Of a stretch of 64,000 nt of DNA, positions 9,226 to 21,329 are shown one piece after another. Under the pieces are notes generated by a model, which saw only the letters and a program-made list of their open reading frames with translations, was not told the DNA's origin and searched no databases. Numbering within the stretch: position 1 is the first letter of the stretch; each line of letters begins with the position of its first letter. The translations under genes were made by a program, and so were the position numbers. Source of the DNA: Tolypeutes matacus (taxonomy: Eukaryota > Chordata > Mammalia > Cingulata > Chlamyphoridae); assembly GCA_026826555.1 (NCBI GenBank), contig JAKSZT010054458.1:2849358-2913357 (forward strand), read 5' to 3'.

Positions 9226-10895
9226 ACAAAAATTGAAACATAGCTACTAACCATGATTGATGGTTTACATTTTGGTTTACAATTTGGGCCACAGAATTTA
9301 ATAAATTTTGCTGAAATTTAACATGGCCTGTATCCAACATTGCAAGATCATGCAGAACACTTCCATTGCCCCCTAAAAACCCCTTCTTCCATCTATTCTA
9401 TTCCTCCCTCCCCCTCCCCTCAGGACCCATGACAACCACCAGGCTTCACTCCTTGAAAGACAAGATTCATAGTTACTTGCAACAACACTGATGGCTTGAC
9501 ACACTGATCTGTCCTCCCCTATTAGAAACCACCCATGCTCTTGAAAGACACCCACCCCTCTGTTTGAGAACATATTGGGTCTCCCCGGAATGGGAGTCTA
9601 CCTCCTTCCCACTCATTGTGTGGTTCTCCACCCACCAACACAACACAATGTGACAAAATGATCACTTGCACATTCTCTAGAGGACTGCTCCAGATGCATC
9701 CTGTTCGGAATGCCGAATTCATCCATCACCCTAAACCAGTAACCCTTCCTTGTCATATTGCCAAAAGAGCTTCCCCAACATTCTAATTTCAACCACATAC
9801 CCACCAATCCCCAGTGTTCACTGCTCCCTCCTCCAATCCCCTCCCCCCAGTAGTGAAGAAAGGCAAAACATCAAAACAAATTTTTTAGAGTATTTGTCAT
9901 TTTTTTAATACTCCAATTTTAAAACTTAGTTTTGGTTCTTCTAAATTATTATGTATTTTATTTCTTGTGCTTAAACCTATCATTATTATTTCATATCCCT
10001 ATTAATTGTATTTGGCTATATTCTTGGCTTCATATTTGAAGAAGCTTTGGATCACAGAGGGGTTACAACTAGGGCAGGGGAGGATCATTGGTGTGGGGAG
10101 TCAGTGATGGGGGACACATGGGAGGAAGTTCACTTGGGCATACATATAAGGTATATAAATATGTTCAAATGTTCATGGGGCATTGTCACAGTGGGTAGAG
10201 ATTCACAAAATAACCAAAAAAAAGGGTACTGAATTCCCATCCTGAGGTGCTCTGCCACATTCTCTAATAGAACAGCAACAATTCCCTGAGTATAGGGGCA
10301 ATGATTAGTGACGAAGGATGGTCCATTGATAGGCCCTTGATATTGAGGACTATGCTTGTGAGCCTTTGTTCTTGAAATTGAAACTTGGCCTAGTGTTGTA
10401 GGGTGCCTAAGAGTTACCTCCTGAGAGCTTCCATGTTGCTCAAATGTGGCCTCTCCCTAGGCCAAACTCAGTATATAAATGCATTACCTTTCCCCTGGTG
10501 TAATGGCCACTGGGGATTCTGAGGGAAGGGAGAGGGAGGTAGAGGTATAATATGGGGGCACTTTTGGGACTTGGAATTGTCCTGAATGACATTGCAATGA
10601 CCTATACAGGCCATTATATATCCTTTCATAACCTACAGAATTAAGTGGGAGAGAGTGTAAACTGCAATGTAAACTATAATCCATCCTTGGTGGTGATGCT
10701 CCAAAATGTGTTCATCAGTTGCAATGAATATACAACACATATGAAAGAATTTGTTAATGTGAGGGAAAGTGGGAGCTGTAGGGAATGGGGTATATGGGAA
10801 TCCCTTACACTTTTATATTTTTTATGTAACATTTTATGTAATCTAAGTATCTTTTAGAAAAAAATTAAAAAATATTTTAAAAAATTTAAAAAAGG
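9226..10895 (+). mobile_element. Bipartite retroposon, copy 4, with twin-priming inversion
   Basis: About 9226-9880 is module A in reverse orientation: TACTAACCATGATTGATGG near the left, then GATTCATAGTTACTTGCAAC and the CATATTGGGTCTCCCCGGAA region. About 9880-10895 is module B in forward orientation (TATTAATTGTATTTGGCTAT, GTCACAGTGGGTAGAGA, terminal tail, A-rich end). The internal tail end and spacer are missing at the inversion point, and module B has an internal deletion at about 10500. Inverted 5' part, forward 3' part, A tail and flanking 12-bp repeats together fit a single twin-primed L1-type insertion. Confidence 0.75.
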
Positions 10896-10907
10896 AATCA
10901 GTTAGTG
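10896..10907. repeat. Right target-site duplication, 12 bp
   Basis: GAATCAGTTAGT directly after the A-rich tail, differing at one base from 9214-9225. Confidence 0.65.
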
Positions 10908-11849
10908 ACTTCAGCAGTCCCAAGATGCAATGGCAAGGGGTGGTCATAGCAGCAACAATGAAAATGAAATGCTTAAACAAGTTCAAGAAAAATAAAAGTG
11001 TTGATTGGTCAATTAAATAAAAAAAAAAAGAACTGTAAACTCTCCTTCATATTATTTACCACATGGTAAAACATTTCATGAAAATATGTTAATATTTTTT
11101 CAGGATCTCTAGTCCAGGTTCCGTTTTTTTCATATTTGGGTCACACATGTTCAGTTGCTTCTTGAGATTAAGTGCAAGGTAGGTGATTTTTTTAAAATTT
11201 TCCTATTATTTTGAAAATAATCCTTTTTCTATGTTCTTAGCTAATAGTTTGACATGTTTCAGAATACCAAAATTGAAAATAAGTTTATCTTCAAATTTTG
11301 ATGGTTTTGTTTCATTGTCTAATAGTTTTCAGTGTTAGAAAAGTCCAGTGGCAAATTATAACCCAATTCTTTTGCATATGACTTGTTTAATCTTTTTTTA
11401 AACAGTTTTAGAATTATTCTTTATCCCTGGTGCTCTAAAACGCCATTAAATTGTGTACTGACCTGGGCTTGTTTTTAACTGAATTTTTCTAGATATTTGT
11501 GAGTCATTTCACTTCATTTCTGCAAATATTTTTGAATTATCTCTTCGGTAATTTCCTCTCCTTCATTTACTGTGTACTCTGTATTCCTATTGCGTATTGA
11601 ACATCTTAGATTAACCATCTTAACCAATGTCTTTTTCTTTTGGTTCCATTTGCTCAACTTTAACTTATAATGCTTCATCTCTTTTACCGTATTTTAAAAA
11701 TTTCCACCAACTCTTTATGACCTTTACTGGCTGCTCAATTTTCATTGCATCCTCTGGGCATGCATCTTCCACACTGAAGTGGTAATGAATAGGTTAATTT
11801 GTCATTAGCATCCTCCATTTCATTCTGCTATTCTCCATTCACTTTTTTC
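10908..11849. other. No gene seen; possible degenerate L1-related UTR sequence
   Basis: T-rich, with pieces such as GGTGCTCTAAAACGCCATTA and AATTATCTCTTCGGTAATTT that recall antisense L1 or LTR 3' regions. The match is too poor to name. Confidence 0.4.
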
Positions 11850-12083
11850 ATTTTTTTATTAGAGAAACTGTGAGCTTACAAAACTATCATGCATAATGTT
11901 CAGAACTCCCGTATTTCACCCCTCCACCAGAACCTTATATTGTGGTGGAACTTTTGTTACAATTATGAAAGGACATGATCAGACTATTACCACTAACTAT
12001 GGTCCATAGCAGACACTAGGGTTTGATTTTCCATGCAATATAAAAAGTTCATACAACTCAACAATAAAAGAGCAAACAATCCA
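11850..12083 (-). mobile_element. L1 3' tail fragment, with a tiny opposite-strand L1 scrap
   Basis: Reverse complement of the usual L1 end: TTATTAGAGAAACTGTGAGC, AAAACTATCATGCATAATGT, then TGTTACAATTATGAAAGGAC and AACTATGGTCCATAGCAGAC. At about 12036-12083 a plus-strand ORF2-like scrap follows (AGTTCATACAACTCAACAAT), which suggests a rearranged or inverted L1. Confidence 0.6.
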
Positions 12084-15000
12084 TTCACTTTCATTATTCA
12101 AAAATGTATTGACTTTTCTAAACTCCTCATGTGTTTTACCCATTTTCTCTGACAATGTGAAAGCTAGATATAGCTATATCAATATAGATATCATGGCATC
12201 TATTATATACTATGTGTATATATAAAGTTTTATTTTATTTATTAGTCTTGATAATCCACTCTTAAAACTCTTCACCTTTTTCTCTTCTTTGTTTCTTCCC
12301 TTACCCTTTATCACAATATCTCATTTTGTCCTATTTTCTTTATAATGTACATTACTTTCTTACGCTCTTTATTGCTATATCCTTATCTTGCTTGCATATA
12401 TGAGTGTGCCTGCCAAACTGTGATCACTCAATACATATTTGTTGGATTAGTGAGTGTAGAAACAGTTTTCCAAATACATTTACTGTGTTTAATTTTATGG
12501 AAAATGTCCTTTTTTCATTTTTGTTCATTATCTGAAATTGTGCTTGTGCCATGTTGTAATCTAATTTAAATCTAAGCTATATTTTCCTAATTATTAAATT
12601 TAAATTGTGTACCATCATTACCACTAGTGATAAAATAAAAAGTACAAATATTAAAATTTTATGAAATTAGTATTATTAATATTTATACAATTAAAACATA
12701 TCATGCAAGGAAGGAAAATAATGCTGGAACAGATTCATAATATAATGAGACGTATCACTTGTCATCAATATGCTAATTAATATAGGGAAATGATATATAC
12801 CTAGAATATGAGGCAGAAAATATACATCATGATGTATGATAACCAAAGTATAATGACATTCAGATGTACAAACATTTATTCCATATATGAACTATAATTT
12901 GTACTTGCTACACAAAATCATTGCATTTCATGGTTTCACTGTTCCACTGTTTTAACTTTGAAATATAAACTCCAAGTAGTTCCAAAGGTTGATAACTTGA
13001 GTCCTGTCCTTGTAATTATTGTGCTATTATTTATTTTGAATTTACTGTTTAATACAGGAATATTACTATCACTCTGCCCAAGGCTAGTTCAGTCATATGG
13101 GTTACAAACTTGTTCTTGAAATGACTGCATTTAGAAGAGTTCTTATGGGTCCTGGCTGACTGTATAACTGGGAGTCCTCCAAATTAACTTCCATACAGAA
13201 AACAATGGTCATTAAAGGGTAAGTAATAAAAATGTGATAATTTGAAGCTTGCGTATATATTATTAAATCCCAACCATAACTGCAGTTACTGTTTAGAAAT
13301 TAGACCAACAAAAGTGTTTCCAGGGAGGAGTATTTTATTTCAGACGTCATTTAGAATTGCTAGAATATGGTGATAATAAATAGCAAACATACTTTTATTT
13401 GGTTTTAGGATAATTTAATAATTCTCTACACAGCTACCACCCCACTCCATTCCTCCACTCTCCCTGTTGTCTGCCTCTAGAGATTACTCCCATTGCCTGG
13501 CTCTTTGTATGCTGGTGAACTTTGAATAGATAAAGAGAATTAGGACAGGCCAAATAATGGAAACACCTGGAAAACATTAAAATATAGTAGGGAGAATGGT
13601 CATTTCAAGGCATAAAGTATTGAAATATTTTCAATAGGGATCAGGAAATAGTATAAGTTTTTAACAGGCCAGTACATAGGGTGATGGATTTGCAAGATAT
13701 ATCTGATAGAAATGTGGGTGTTTTCATGGGGAGAGAGCTACTGGAGGGGAGATTGTATGATGAAGTTCGTCAGAAGGCAATTTAAATACAGGAGATGCCT
13801 AGAACTGAGGGCAAACTAAAATGGATAAACTAAGAATGGATAAACAAAATAGCAAGGTATTGACATGAGACATGGTTAGAAGTAACATAAGGTGGAAGAA
13901 GCAAGATATGGGTTATCTATAAATAAATAATGATATTTTACATTACATTGCTTTCTTTTTATAGAGTTACTTGAATAATTGAGGAGGCAAATATGTTGAC
14001 TTCTGGACCACAATAAGCCATTTGGCATTTCTCATGATAATTTTGTGGATAGAATAACTGAAGCAGGGCACATGTCCTTTAAACCAACATTGGATATGAG
14101 GAATAATTAGTTGCTAGCATAAAACATTAGGAGTTTCCCAAAACAGTGATATAAAAAACATTATAATCAGACAGTTATCACAGACTTTAAGAATAAAATT
14201 ATTCCAAGAAAATATAGATAAACATCTGTAATATGAAACTTGGAAAATATGCAATGTTTTTAGTATAAAGCCAAATATTTTAGCTGTGGAAGAAAAAGTC
14301 GAGTTATCTAGAGAATCTGGGAGTTTTGTCAGTAAATTTTCTAATGAGTTCCCATTATGTGCTATAAATAAGGTCAAACTTAGATGACCTGTAAAAAGAG
14401 TAATGTTATTTTTAAGGCCTAGGATGAACTAAAGCACAACAAAATGATCACAAAAAAAAGAGTGGTTGTTTTGAATTTTCCCACTAAATTCACACTGCTT
14501 AGACTATAATTTTTTGGACTATGTTTTTGGTCAATAATGATCTAATTTCTATGGTTGATGGAAATTATTCCCTGCCAATGCACAAACACATCAATTCATG
14601 CTTATGAGATTTCAGTAACCCAAGGAAAGAGTAGAACTCCTTGTTATTAACGTTATCATTAGTCATTCAGAAATGACTCTGACAAGGGTATCATTATCTA
14701 AGACTGCACAAATAGACTGGTGACCTGTGATCTTTCCCATTTCAAATTGTATGTAACCCACACTTCATACTGCCATGCCCTTCTGTTTTTGTTCTTGGAG
14801 CTGGCAGAATTCAGCTATCTGCTGAATTCTTTTCATTTAAGACTCATTTATGAGGATTCAAGATGTTTGGAAATTCTTTCTTTTGGTATTCATGTAACTT
14901 AGATTGTACATTGATTTCAAGCAAAACATTTTTCTTGTGTTTGGAATACACAGATGAAAAATAATGGACCTCAACCTTAAGGAGATGTAAACATATTTGA

Positions 15001-15368
15001 AGAGCAAGATATGAAGAATGAAAACTATAATTACAGGGAGCTGGTGTTAAGATCCATAAAAGAGTGATAGGTAGGTTGCTATTGGTGTTCAGATATAAAG
15101 GAGATATTTTGTGGAAAAAATATTGTATGTATGAGGTTAGAATATTTATTTTAAATTTGGACTTTAGCCTACAAAGGACATTTTAAAGCAAACTGATTAC
15201 TGGCTTTATATCATCTTTAAACTGTTCACACAAATTCCCTTCTTTAATTTTTTTTTCCTTTATTTTGTACATAAATAATTGAAAATATAAACAATTAAAA
15301 ATTAAAAAGTAAACAAAGATGAATAAATATATACATTTCTCAATTAAATGCACTGGCTACATATAACT
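12084..15368. other. No gene or clear repeat recognised
   Basis: About 3.3 kb of AT-rich sequence. ORFs are short (87 codons at most) with no recognisable product or codon pattern. There is no simple repeat of note. Confidence 0.6.
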
Positions 15369-15742
15369 TTTTTTTTTTTTTTTGAAGCAAGCAATATGTT
15401 ACACAATATATTTGGTTCATAGTAATGCATTCATACAGTATTTGTCCTTTTGTATCTGGCTTGCTTCACTCAACATAATGTCCTCCAGGTTCATCCAAGT
15501 TGTCATATGCTTTACGACATCATTTCTTCTTAACCTGCATAATATTCCATCGTGTGAATAGACCACAGTTTGTTTATCCATGTCTGTTGATGGACACCTG
15601 GGTTATTTCCAAATTTTGGCAATGGTGAATAATGTTGCTATGAACAACATTATTCATGTTCGTATCACTGCTTTCAGTTCTTCTGGGTATACACCTAGTA
15701 GTGGTATTGCTGGGTCACATGGCAAGTCTATATTCAACTTCT

Positions 15743-16129
15743 TTAGGAACTGCCAAACAGTCCTCCAAAGTGGCTGTACCATTCTGCATTCCCACCAACA
15801 GTGGATCTCTTCACATCCTCTCCAATACTTGTAGTTCTCTGTCTTTTTAATAGTGGCCGTCTGATAAGTGTGAAATGATACCTCATTGTAGTTTTGATTT
15901 GCATTTCCCTAATCATGAGTGATGTTGAGCATTTCTTCATGTGTTTTTTTGCCATTTGTATTTCTTCTTTGGACAAATGTCTATTCAAGTCTTTTGCCCA
16001 TTTTTTAATTGGGCCATTTGTCTTTTTATTGTTGAGTTGTAACATCTCTTTATATATCCTGGATATTAAGTCCTTATCAGATATGTGATTTCCAAATATT
16101 TTTTCCCATTGAGTTGGCTGCCTTTTCAC
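15743..16129 (-). pseudogene. L1 ORF2 C-terminal fragment, frameshifted
   Basis: The minus-strand frame reads [19 protein letters not shown], then [33 protein letters not shown] and [21 protein letters not shown], the standard L1 ORF2 C-terminal segment. After RYHFT the frame leaves the family pattern, and the expected cysteine-rich end and the following conserved block are in other frames. It is a dead fragment of the reverse-transcriptase-bearing ORF2 and encodes no functional domain by itself. Confidence 0.9.
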
Positions 16130-16328
16130 CCTTTTGACAAAGTCCTGTGAGGTGCAAAAGTGTTTAATTTTGAGGAGGTCCCATTTATCTATTTTTTCTT
16201 TTGTTGCACGTGCTTTGGGTATAAGGTCTAAGAAACCACCACCTATTACAAGGTCTTGAAGATGTTTCCCTACATTTTCTTCTAGTAGTTTTATGGTTCT
16301 GCCTTTTATATTTTGATCTTTGATCCAT

Positions 16329-16394
16329 TTTGAGTTGATTCTTGTATCAACTCAAATACAAGATATTTGAGTGAGATAGGGGGTGAGATAGGGG
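16329..16394. repeat. Overlapping inverted repeats plus tandem duplication inside L1
   Basis: TTTGAGTTGAT (16329-16339) is followed after 6 bases by its exact reverse complement (16346-16356). Overlapping it, CTTGTAT (16341-16347) pairs exactly with ATACAAG (16356-16362). Then GTGAGATAGGGG occurs twice in tandem (16371-16382 and 16383-16394). Ordinary L1 has only one pass through this sequence. Confidence 0.85.
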
Positions 16395-17089
16395 CCCTCT
16401 TTCATTCTTTTGGTTATAAATATCCAGTTCTTCCAACACCATTTGTTGAAAAGACTGTTTTTTCCCATTAACATGGACTTGATAGGTTTGTCAAAACCAA
16501 TTGACAGTATAGGTGAGGGTTTATTTCTGGGTTCTCAATTCTATTCCATTGATCGATGTGTCTATCTTTATGCCAGTACCATGCTGTTTTTGACCACTGT
16601 AGCTTTGTAATTCCTCCCATGTTGCTCTTCTTTTTAAGAATGCTTTTGGCTATTCAGGTGCACTTATCCTTCCAGATGAATTTGGTAATTGCCTTCTCTA
16701 ATTCTGTAAAGTAAGCTGTTGGGATTTTGATTGGTATTGCATTGAATCTATAAATCAGTTTGGGTAAGATTGACATCTTCATGATATTTATTCTCCCAAT
16801 TCATGAACACAGAATGTCTCTTCATTTGTTTAGGTCTTTTTAAATTTCTTTTAGCATTGTTTTGTAGTTTTCTGCATATAGGTCCTGTACTTCTTTGGTT
16901 AAATCAACTTCTAAGTATTTGAGTCTTTTTGTTGCTATTTAAAATGGAATTTTTCCCCTGATTTCTTCTTCAGGTTGTTCAGTACTAGTGTACAAAAAAT
17001 ATTACTGATTTTTGTATGTTGATTTTGTATCTTGCCACTTTGCTGAACCCATTTATTAGCTCAAGTAGCTTTGTCATGGATACTTCAGG

Positions 17090-18289
17090 AAAAATCCCTT
17101 CATTTTTATAACTGGTATTTAAAAATTACTAAGAAGTAGACAAATACAATTAATGAACAGACGGCATGAAAATTGTGTTTTGATGAAATGGAATCTGATT
17201 CCATACATTTTGGTAGCTTATATAATAGGAAAAAAACTTTTTATTTAGGAATCATATGGACCCAAGGGTTTAGAACGCTCTCATATGCATTGGCAATACA
17301 TTAAAAAAAATATCTAAGGCTAAGAATTGATTTCTAATAAGAAACTCAATGAATACTACTCCTTACTTCTTACGTGATCTCTCTTTCTTATTTCTAAAAG
17401 TCAGTCATTTTTTAAAATTCTTTCTCCTCTTAGTTTTCATTATATCAGAAACCTTTTTTTTTTTTTTCAAATTTTGCTTTCCCATCTCTCTAATATATCT
17501 TGTTATTATGTCCTGTAATTTCTGACTCTGTCTGCCCTTAGTGCAGGGTTAGTTCTGAGTTCCCTAGGCTCAGCAACCTCTCCTTCATACTATCCATTCT
17601 CCTTGCATACTTGCTTTGACTTTTGTATTTATTACTGCCATGAAATGCTGCTGACTTTTACCTTTTTCCCAACAAGATCTGGTCTTGAACTCCAGATCTA
17701 TTTAGCCACTTGTCTATGCAAATATAGCAGAGGTACCTTATACTCATTATGTCAACAAAAAAGTAACACACTATTATACTCTACAAATCTACTAGTCCCA
17801 CAGATTTTCTACTTTCTATTAATGGCTACACAATAACATAAATAGCCTGAACTAAAAAACAGGATTTAGGACATAAGCATCATCTCCCTAATTTTCCACA
17901 TACACCTGCTCACTAACTTTGTTGATACTATGTCCCACACATTCCTTACTTCAGTTCTATCTTCTCTATCTTCAATGACAGCAATTTTGCATGCTGATTC
18001 TCTCTCCTCTAGATAAAAACAATAATTCATCTCCCTCTATCACCACCTCTGACCTTCTTCCATGCTGGTAACAAAATGATCTCTCTGGGTTACAAATCTT
18101 CTTGTCATACCCATGACTATTCCTAGCCTAACACCCTTCAGAAAGATAATGTTTCTTTGACTGACACACATAGTCCTCAAGCATCTGGATATGAGCCTGG
18201 CTCATACCACCTCATTCCTTATATCTGATGTTGCTTTTGTACTGAAATACAAACATAACTATGTTATGCTATGTTATGATGCGCTCTGT
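17090..18289. other. No gene seen; possible worn L2 upstream of the 3' end
   Basis: Contains a T14 run at 17454-17467 and pyrimidine-rich sequence. The part after about 17880 (CTCCCTAATTTTCCACATAC and on) may be the 5' continuation of the L2 at 18290-18580, but I cannot align it confidently. Confidence 0.45.
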
Positions 18290-18580
18290 TATATCACTTA
18301 GCTTTTTCTTTTGCCTGGCACAGTGCTTTTTCTCCCTTGTCTATCAAATTCCTACTCATCATAGAAGAACCTGTTCTGTGAAGCCATCTCCCTTATCATT
18401 CTAACCAGACTTCTCTTCTAATTTTATTGTGCCTCCTATGTACTGTTTACATACAATTTATACAGAATTTATTACTTTCGGACTGTGAACAGAGGTTTCC
18501 CCAGCATTTGCCCCCTAGTGCTTAGCAGTGTGGTATAGCATAGGATCTCAATGACAGCTTATTAAAAAATATGAATGATT
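18290..18580 (+). mobile_element. L2 3' region
   Basis: Follows the L2 order: TTCCTACTCATCATAGAAG, GTGAAGCCATCTCCCTTATC, CTTCTAATTTTATTGTGCC, GGACTGTGAACAGAGG, GTGCTTAGCAGTGTGG and CTCAATGACAGCTTATT. The final AATAAATATTTGTTG box is eroded. Confidence 0.6.
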
Positions 18581-20561
18581 AAATTTACTGGAATATTTTT
18601 TCTTAAAATAATGCAAAGTTAGTCTTTGAGATCTGATCAGGTCTATCATCTCTGGAGTGAAAGCTGAAGCAAATGGCTAAATTAATGGAAATGGTTAAAT
18701 GAAACCAGGATTCTTTCAAGAAAGAGAAAAGGTAGTGGAAAGAATGGTGAAAAGACAAGCAAAAGTAACTTCCACAATGTTGTCAGTTACTGAGTGATGT
18801 CAAAACACTGAATATGTAAGCCTTTGAAATCATAAGGGGAGTGAGATATCCAATTTTATACTTTTTTATATACACACACAAGTGCATACATAATATATCC
18901 ATATATTGGGTATTACTATATTCTATTATGCATTATACTATATAAAAACCTTTTTGTTCAAATTTATGTCAGCTGCTTCCCACTACTAGAGAAAATAGAT
19001 TCCTAAATAAAGGACGTGTAAGGAGGGAGGCAGTAATATTCGCGGAGTGATTCAGTGACTGTGCCAGCTGATGCTCAGCTATTCAGCAAGAGAACAACTC
19101 TCAAAGAGGTTTGTGAATTAGGCTGGCTGAAACTCAACAATTCTGGAGGAAAAAAAAGGAAAACAGATTTAGCCAAGAGGAAGTAAAGGACTGAGCAGTG
19201 TTGAAGACTTAATGAAACAGATGGCCCATTGTTTTGCAATGGAACCACTACAATCAAGTCTGTTTTTAACCCATTTTAAAGACTTATGTATTGATGTTTT
19301 AAAAAGTAGATGTTAATCCTGGAGAATCTATCATGCAACAGTATTTTTGTCCTGAACAGCTGAGTGAGAGTGATGAACTAAACACTGCTTAGAAGAATGA
19401 ATTTGCAAGTCGCTATGTAATTTTTTAAAAAAATCTGACATACTTCTATTTCTATCTTGGATAGAATGTGGAAGAGCAGAGTAGGAATATATAACAATAA
19501 TTAGTGGTCACCAGTTTCCATGTTGATAAAATTGAAATAAACACAAATTATGATATCTTAAATAACTAAAAATATACAAAGGCAAATAATAATGCATCAC
19601 TTTATAACTCATTTATCATATAAAAATTAGCAAAAACAATTTGCTTAGCTCACATTCTGACTTTTACTTAATTCACAGGAAGGGGATATATCCCTAAGTT
19701 TGGATAGGAAAATCAGTCTGCCGTTTGCCTGGTACAATTAGAAATATATTGACATTCCATTTCTTGTTATGTTTCTAAAATTTCTTTTTACTTTCCTTAA
19801 TTTTTAACTGTTTTTCAGTCAAGTTTTTTAATACTTTAATGTTGAAGTATTATTAAATATGCTATTTATTCTTTCATTTATTGATTGATGCAAGCATTTT
19901 TTTTCTGAAATGGATGATGGCATCAGGCACTACACCCTTCTTTTGCAATGAAAACCCCATCCTCTAAATTTTTCCTTTATTAATTAAGCAATATAAAATA
20001 CTTTAGTGGGTTACTTTTCACCTTTAATGATAAGGAAGTGTCTTTTGGAAGTACGGTGCTGATATTATGTATATGAAGGGATTTCTTCTCTATTCACTAC
20101 TCTATATCTCTTCTCTTTATCCAACATGTTCCTGAAGAGTAGTAGTCCATACTCATTATCTGCGATTCCACTAGTGCCATTCTTTATTCTGAACTATTTG
20201 GAATTTAGCTCAATCACTGTTTCAAACTTGTCTTATTTACTTCCTCAATCTATTTAATTGCCAAAAACAAATGTTTCTTTTCAGATTATATCCCACTTGA
20301 AATCAGTGCTGGATTTCCATTAGTTTCTGTTTTTTTGTGTCTCTTCAAGTAAGAACTGTAGCTCCATTTGAAGGTTTGCCCCTCACTGTGCCTGAGCTAG
20401 TCAGTTATTTGCAGTGCAGACTGATTAGCATCTGTTTCAGCTTTCCAGTCTGTGAGGTACATATATGTACAGATATATACTGCCATATAGCTTGATTCTT
20501 GGATAAACCCTAACCCCTAATTTTCCTACCAAATTCTAGTCTTTTGAAGGTTTTGGGTTTT
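18581..20561. other. No gene or clear repeat recognised
   Basis: AT-rich sequence with short ORFs only. A small (AC)n at about 18873-18880 and AT stretches are the only simple patterns. Confidence 0.6.
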
Positions 20562-20595
20562 TTGTTGTTGTTGTTGTTGTTGTTGTTTGTTTGTT
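20562..20595. repeat. (TTG)n microsatellite
   Basis: About eight TTG units followed by two TTTG-like units. Confidence 0.9.
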
Positions 20596-20689
20596 TTTCC
20601 CCTGTCTGAGAAACCAGACTCAGGCTCAGACTTCTGTATAGCTCCCTTTTGTGTCCTGTAAGGATTAGCATTCTAAACATCCTAATGTG

Positions 20690-20850
20690 TCTCATTCTTG
20701 CCAGTCCTAACTTTAACCAACACAAGAATTCTTTGGAGTGATTTCCTAAACTATAGAATGACGAGGCTAAGAAATCTGCATTTTGACAAGCACCTTCCAG
20801 TGAATGTCATTTTCCTGGTCAAGAAGCTACTCTGAAAACAATCTAATGCC
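20690..20850 (+). mobile_element. MER5/Charlie-like DNA transposon remnant
   Basis: The part reading GAGGCTAAGAAATCTGCATT, TTGACAAGCACC, GAAGCTACTCTGAAAAC resembles the right half of MER5-type non-autonomous hAT elements. The ends are not clear. Compare the better copy at 40320-40452. Confidence 0.4.
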
Positions 20851-21329
20851 AAAACACAAAATAAGATGCTTCTTAAAACTATGGCATTTGTAGTTGCTTG
20901 ATGTTGAGCATCACCTGCCAACTTTATATCCTGCTGCTATTCCCCACTTGAAAGCATGTGCATTCTGATGTTAAAACATACCAAATCAAGTTTGATGACC
21001 TGTTGCTAATATTTTCGTCATGCTTTATTTCATCACATTTAATATTTTGAGGTGGAAGTAACAGAGTGACTGTCTACAAGTGGATGAAACAACAAGGATA
21101 TTTATTAACCCTCATGACAAAATGTCAGGAGGATGGAGTGAAGGGTTAGTTCAGTGGCTTAATGATACTATCAAGGAGCGAAGTTCTTTAATCCTTTTGC
21201 TGTTTCATCTTAAGCTGTATGCCTTTCGGCTTGCACACTTAGAGGTAAAAGACAGAAATCTCATGCAGTTAATACTGCTGCCATAGCTCTGGGCGTCATG
21301 TCCTCAAACAACTATGCTTATTATGATTT

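Larger units (their letters stand above)
15369..17089 (-). mobile_element. L1, 5'-truncated, antisense
   Basis: Starts with a T15 run at about 15369-15383 (the poly-A tail of a minus-strand insertion). It then runs through well-preserved L1 sequence: TTGCTTCACTCAACATAATG, CATGTCTGTTGATGGACACC, GGTATACACCTAGTAGTGG, CCCATTGAGTTGGCTGCC, TTGATCCATTTTGAGTTGAT and TTTATTAGCTCAAGTAGC. It stops near 17089, where a full L1 would continue, so it is 5'-truncated. Homology is much cleaner than in the L1M pieces, so it is younger. A local rearrangement lies at 16329-16394. I could not find a convincing target duplication. Confidence 0.9.

Noticed and set aside
15369..17089. Target-site duplication for the minus-strand L1
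   Set aside because: Only a TATAACT-like match was found and it is not placed at the element's ends.
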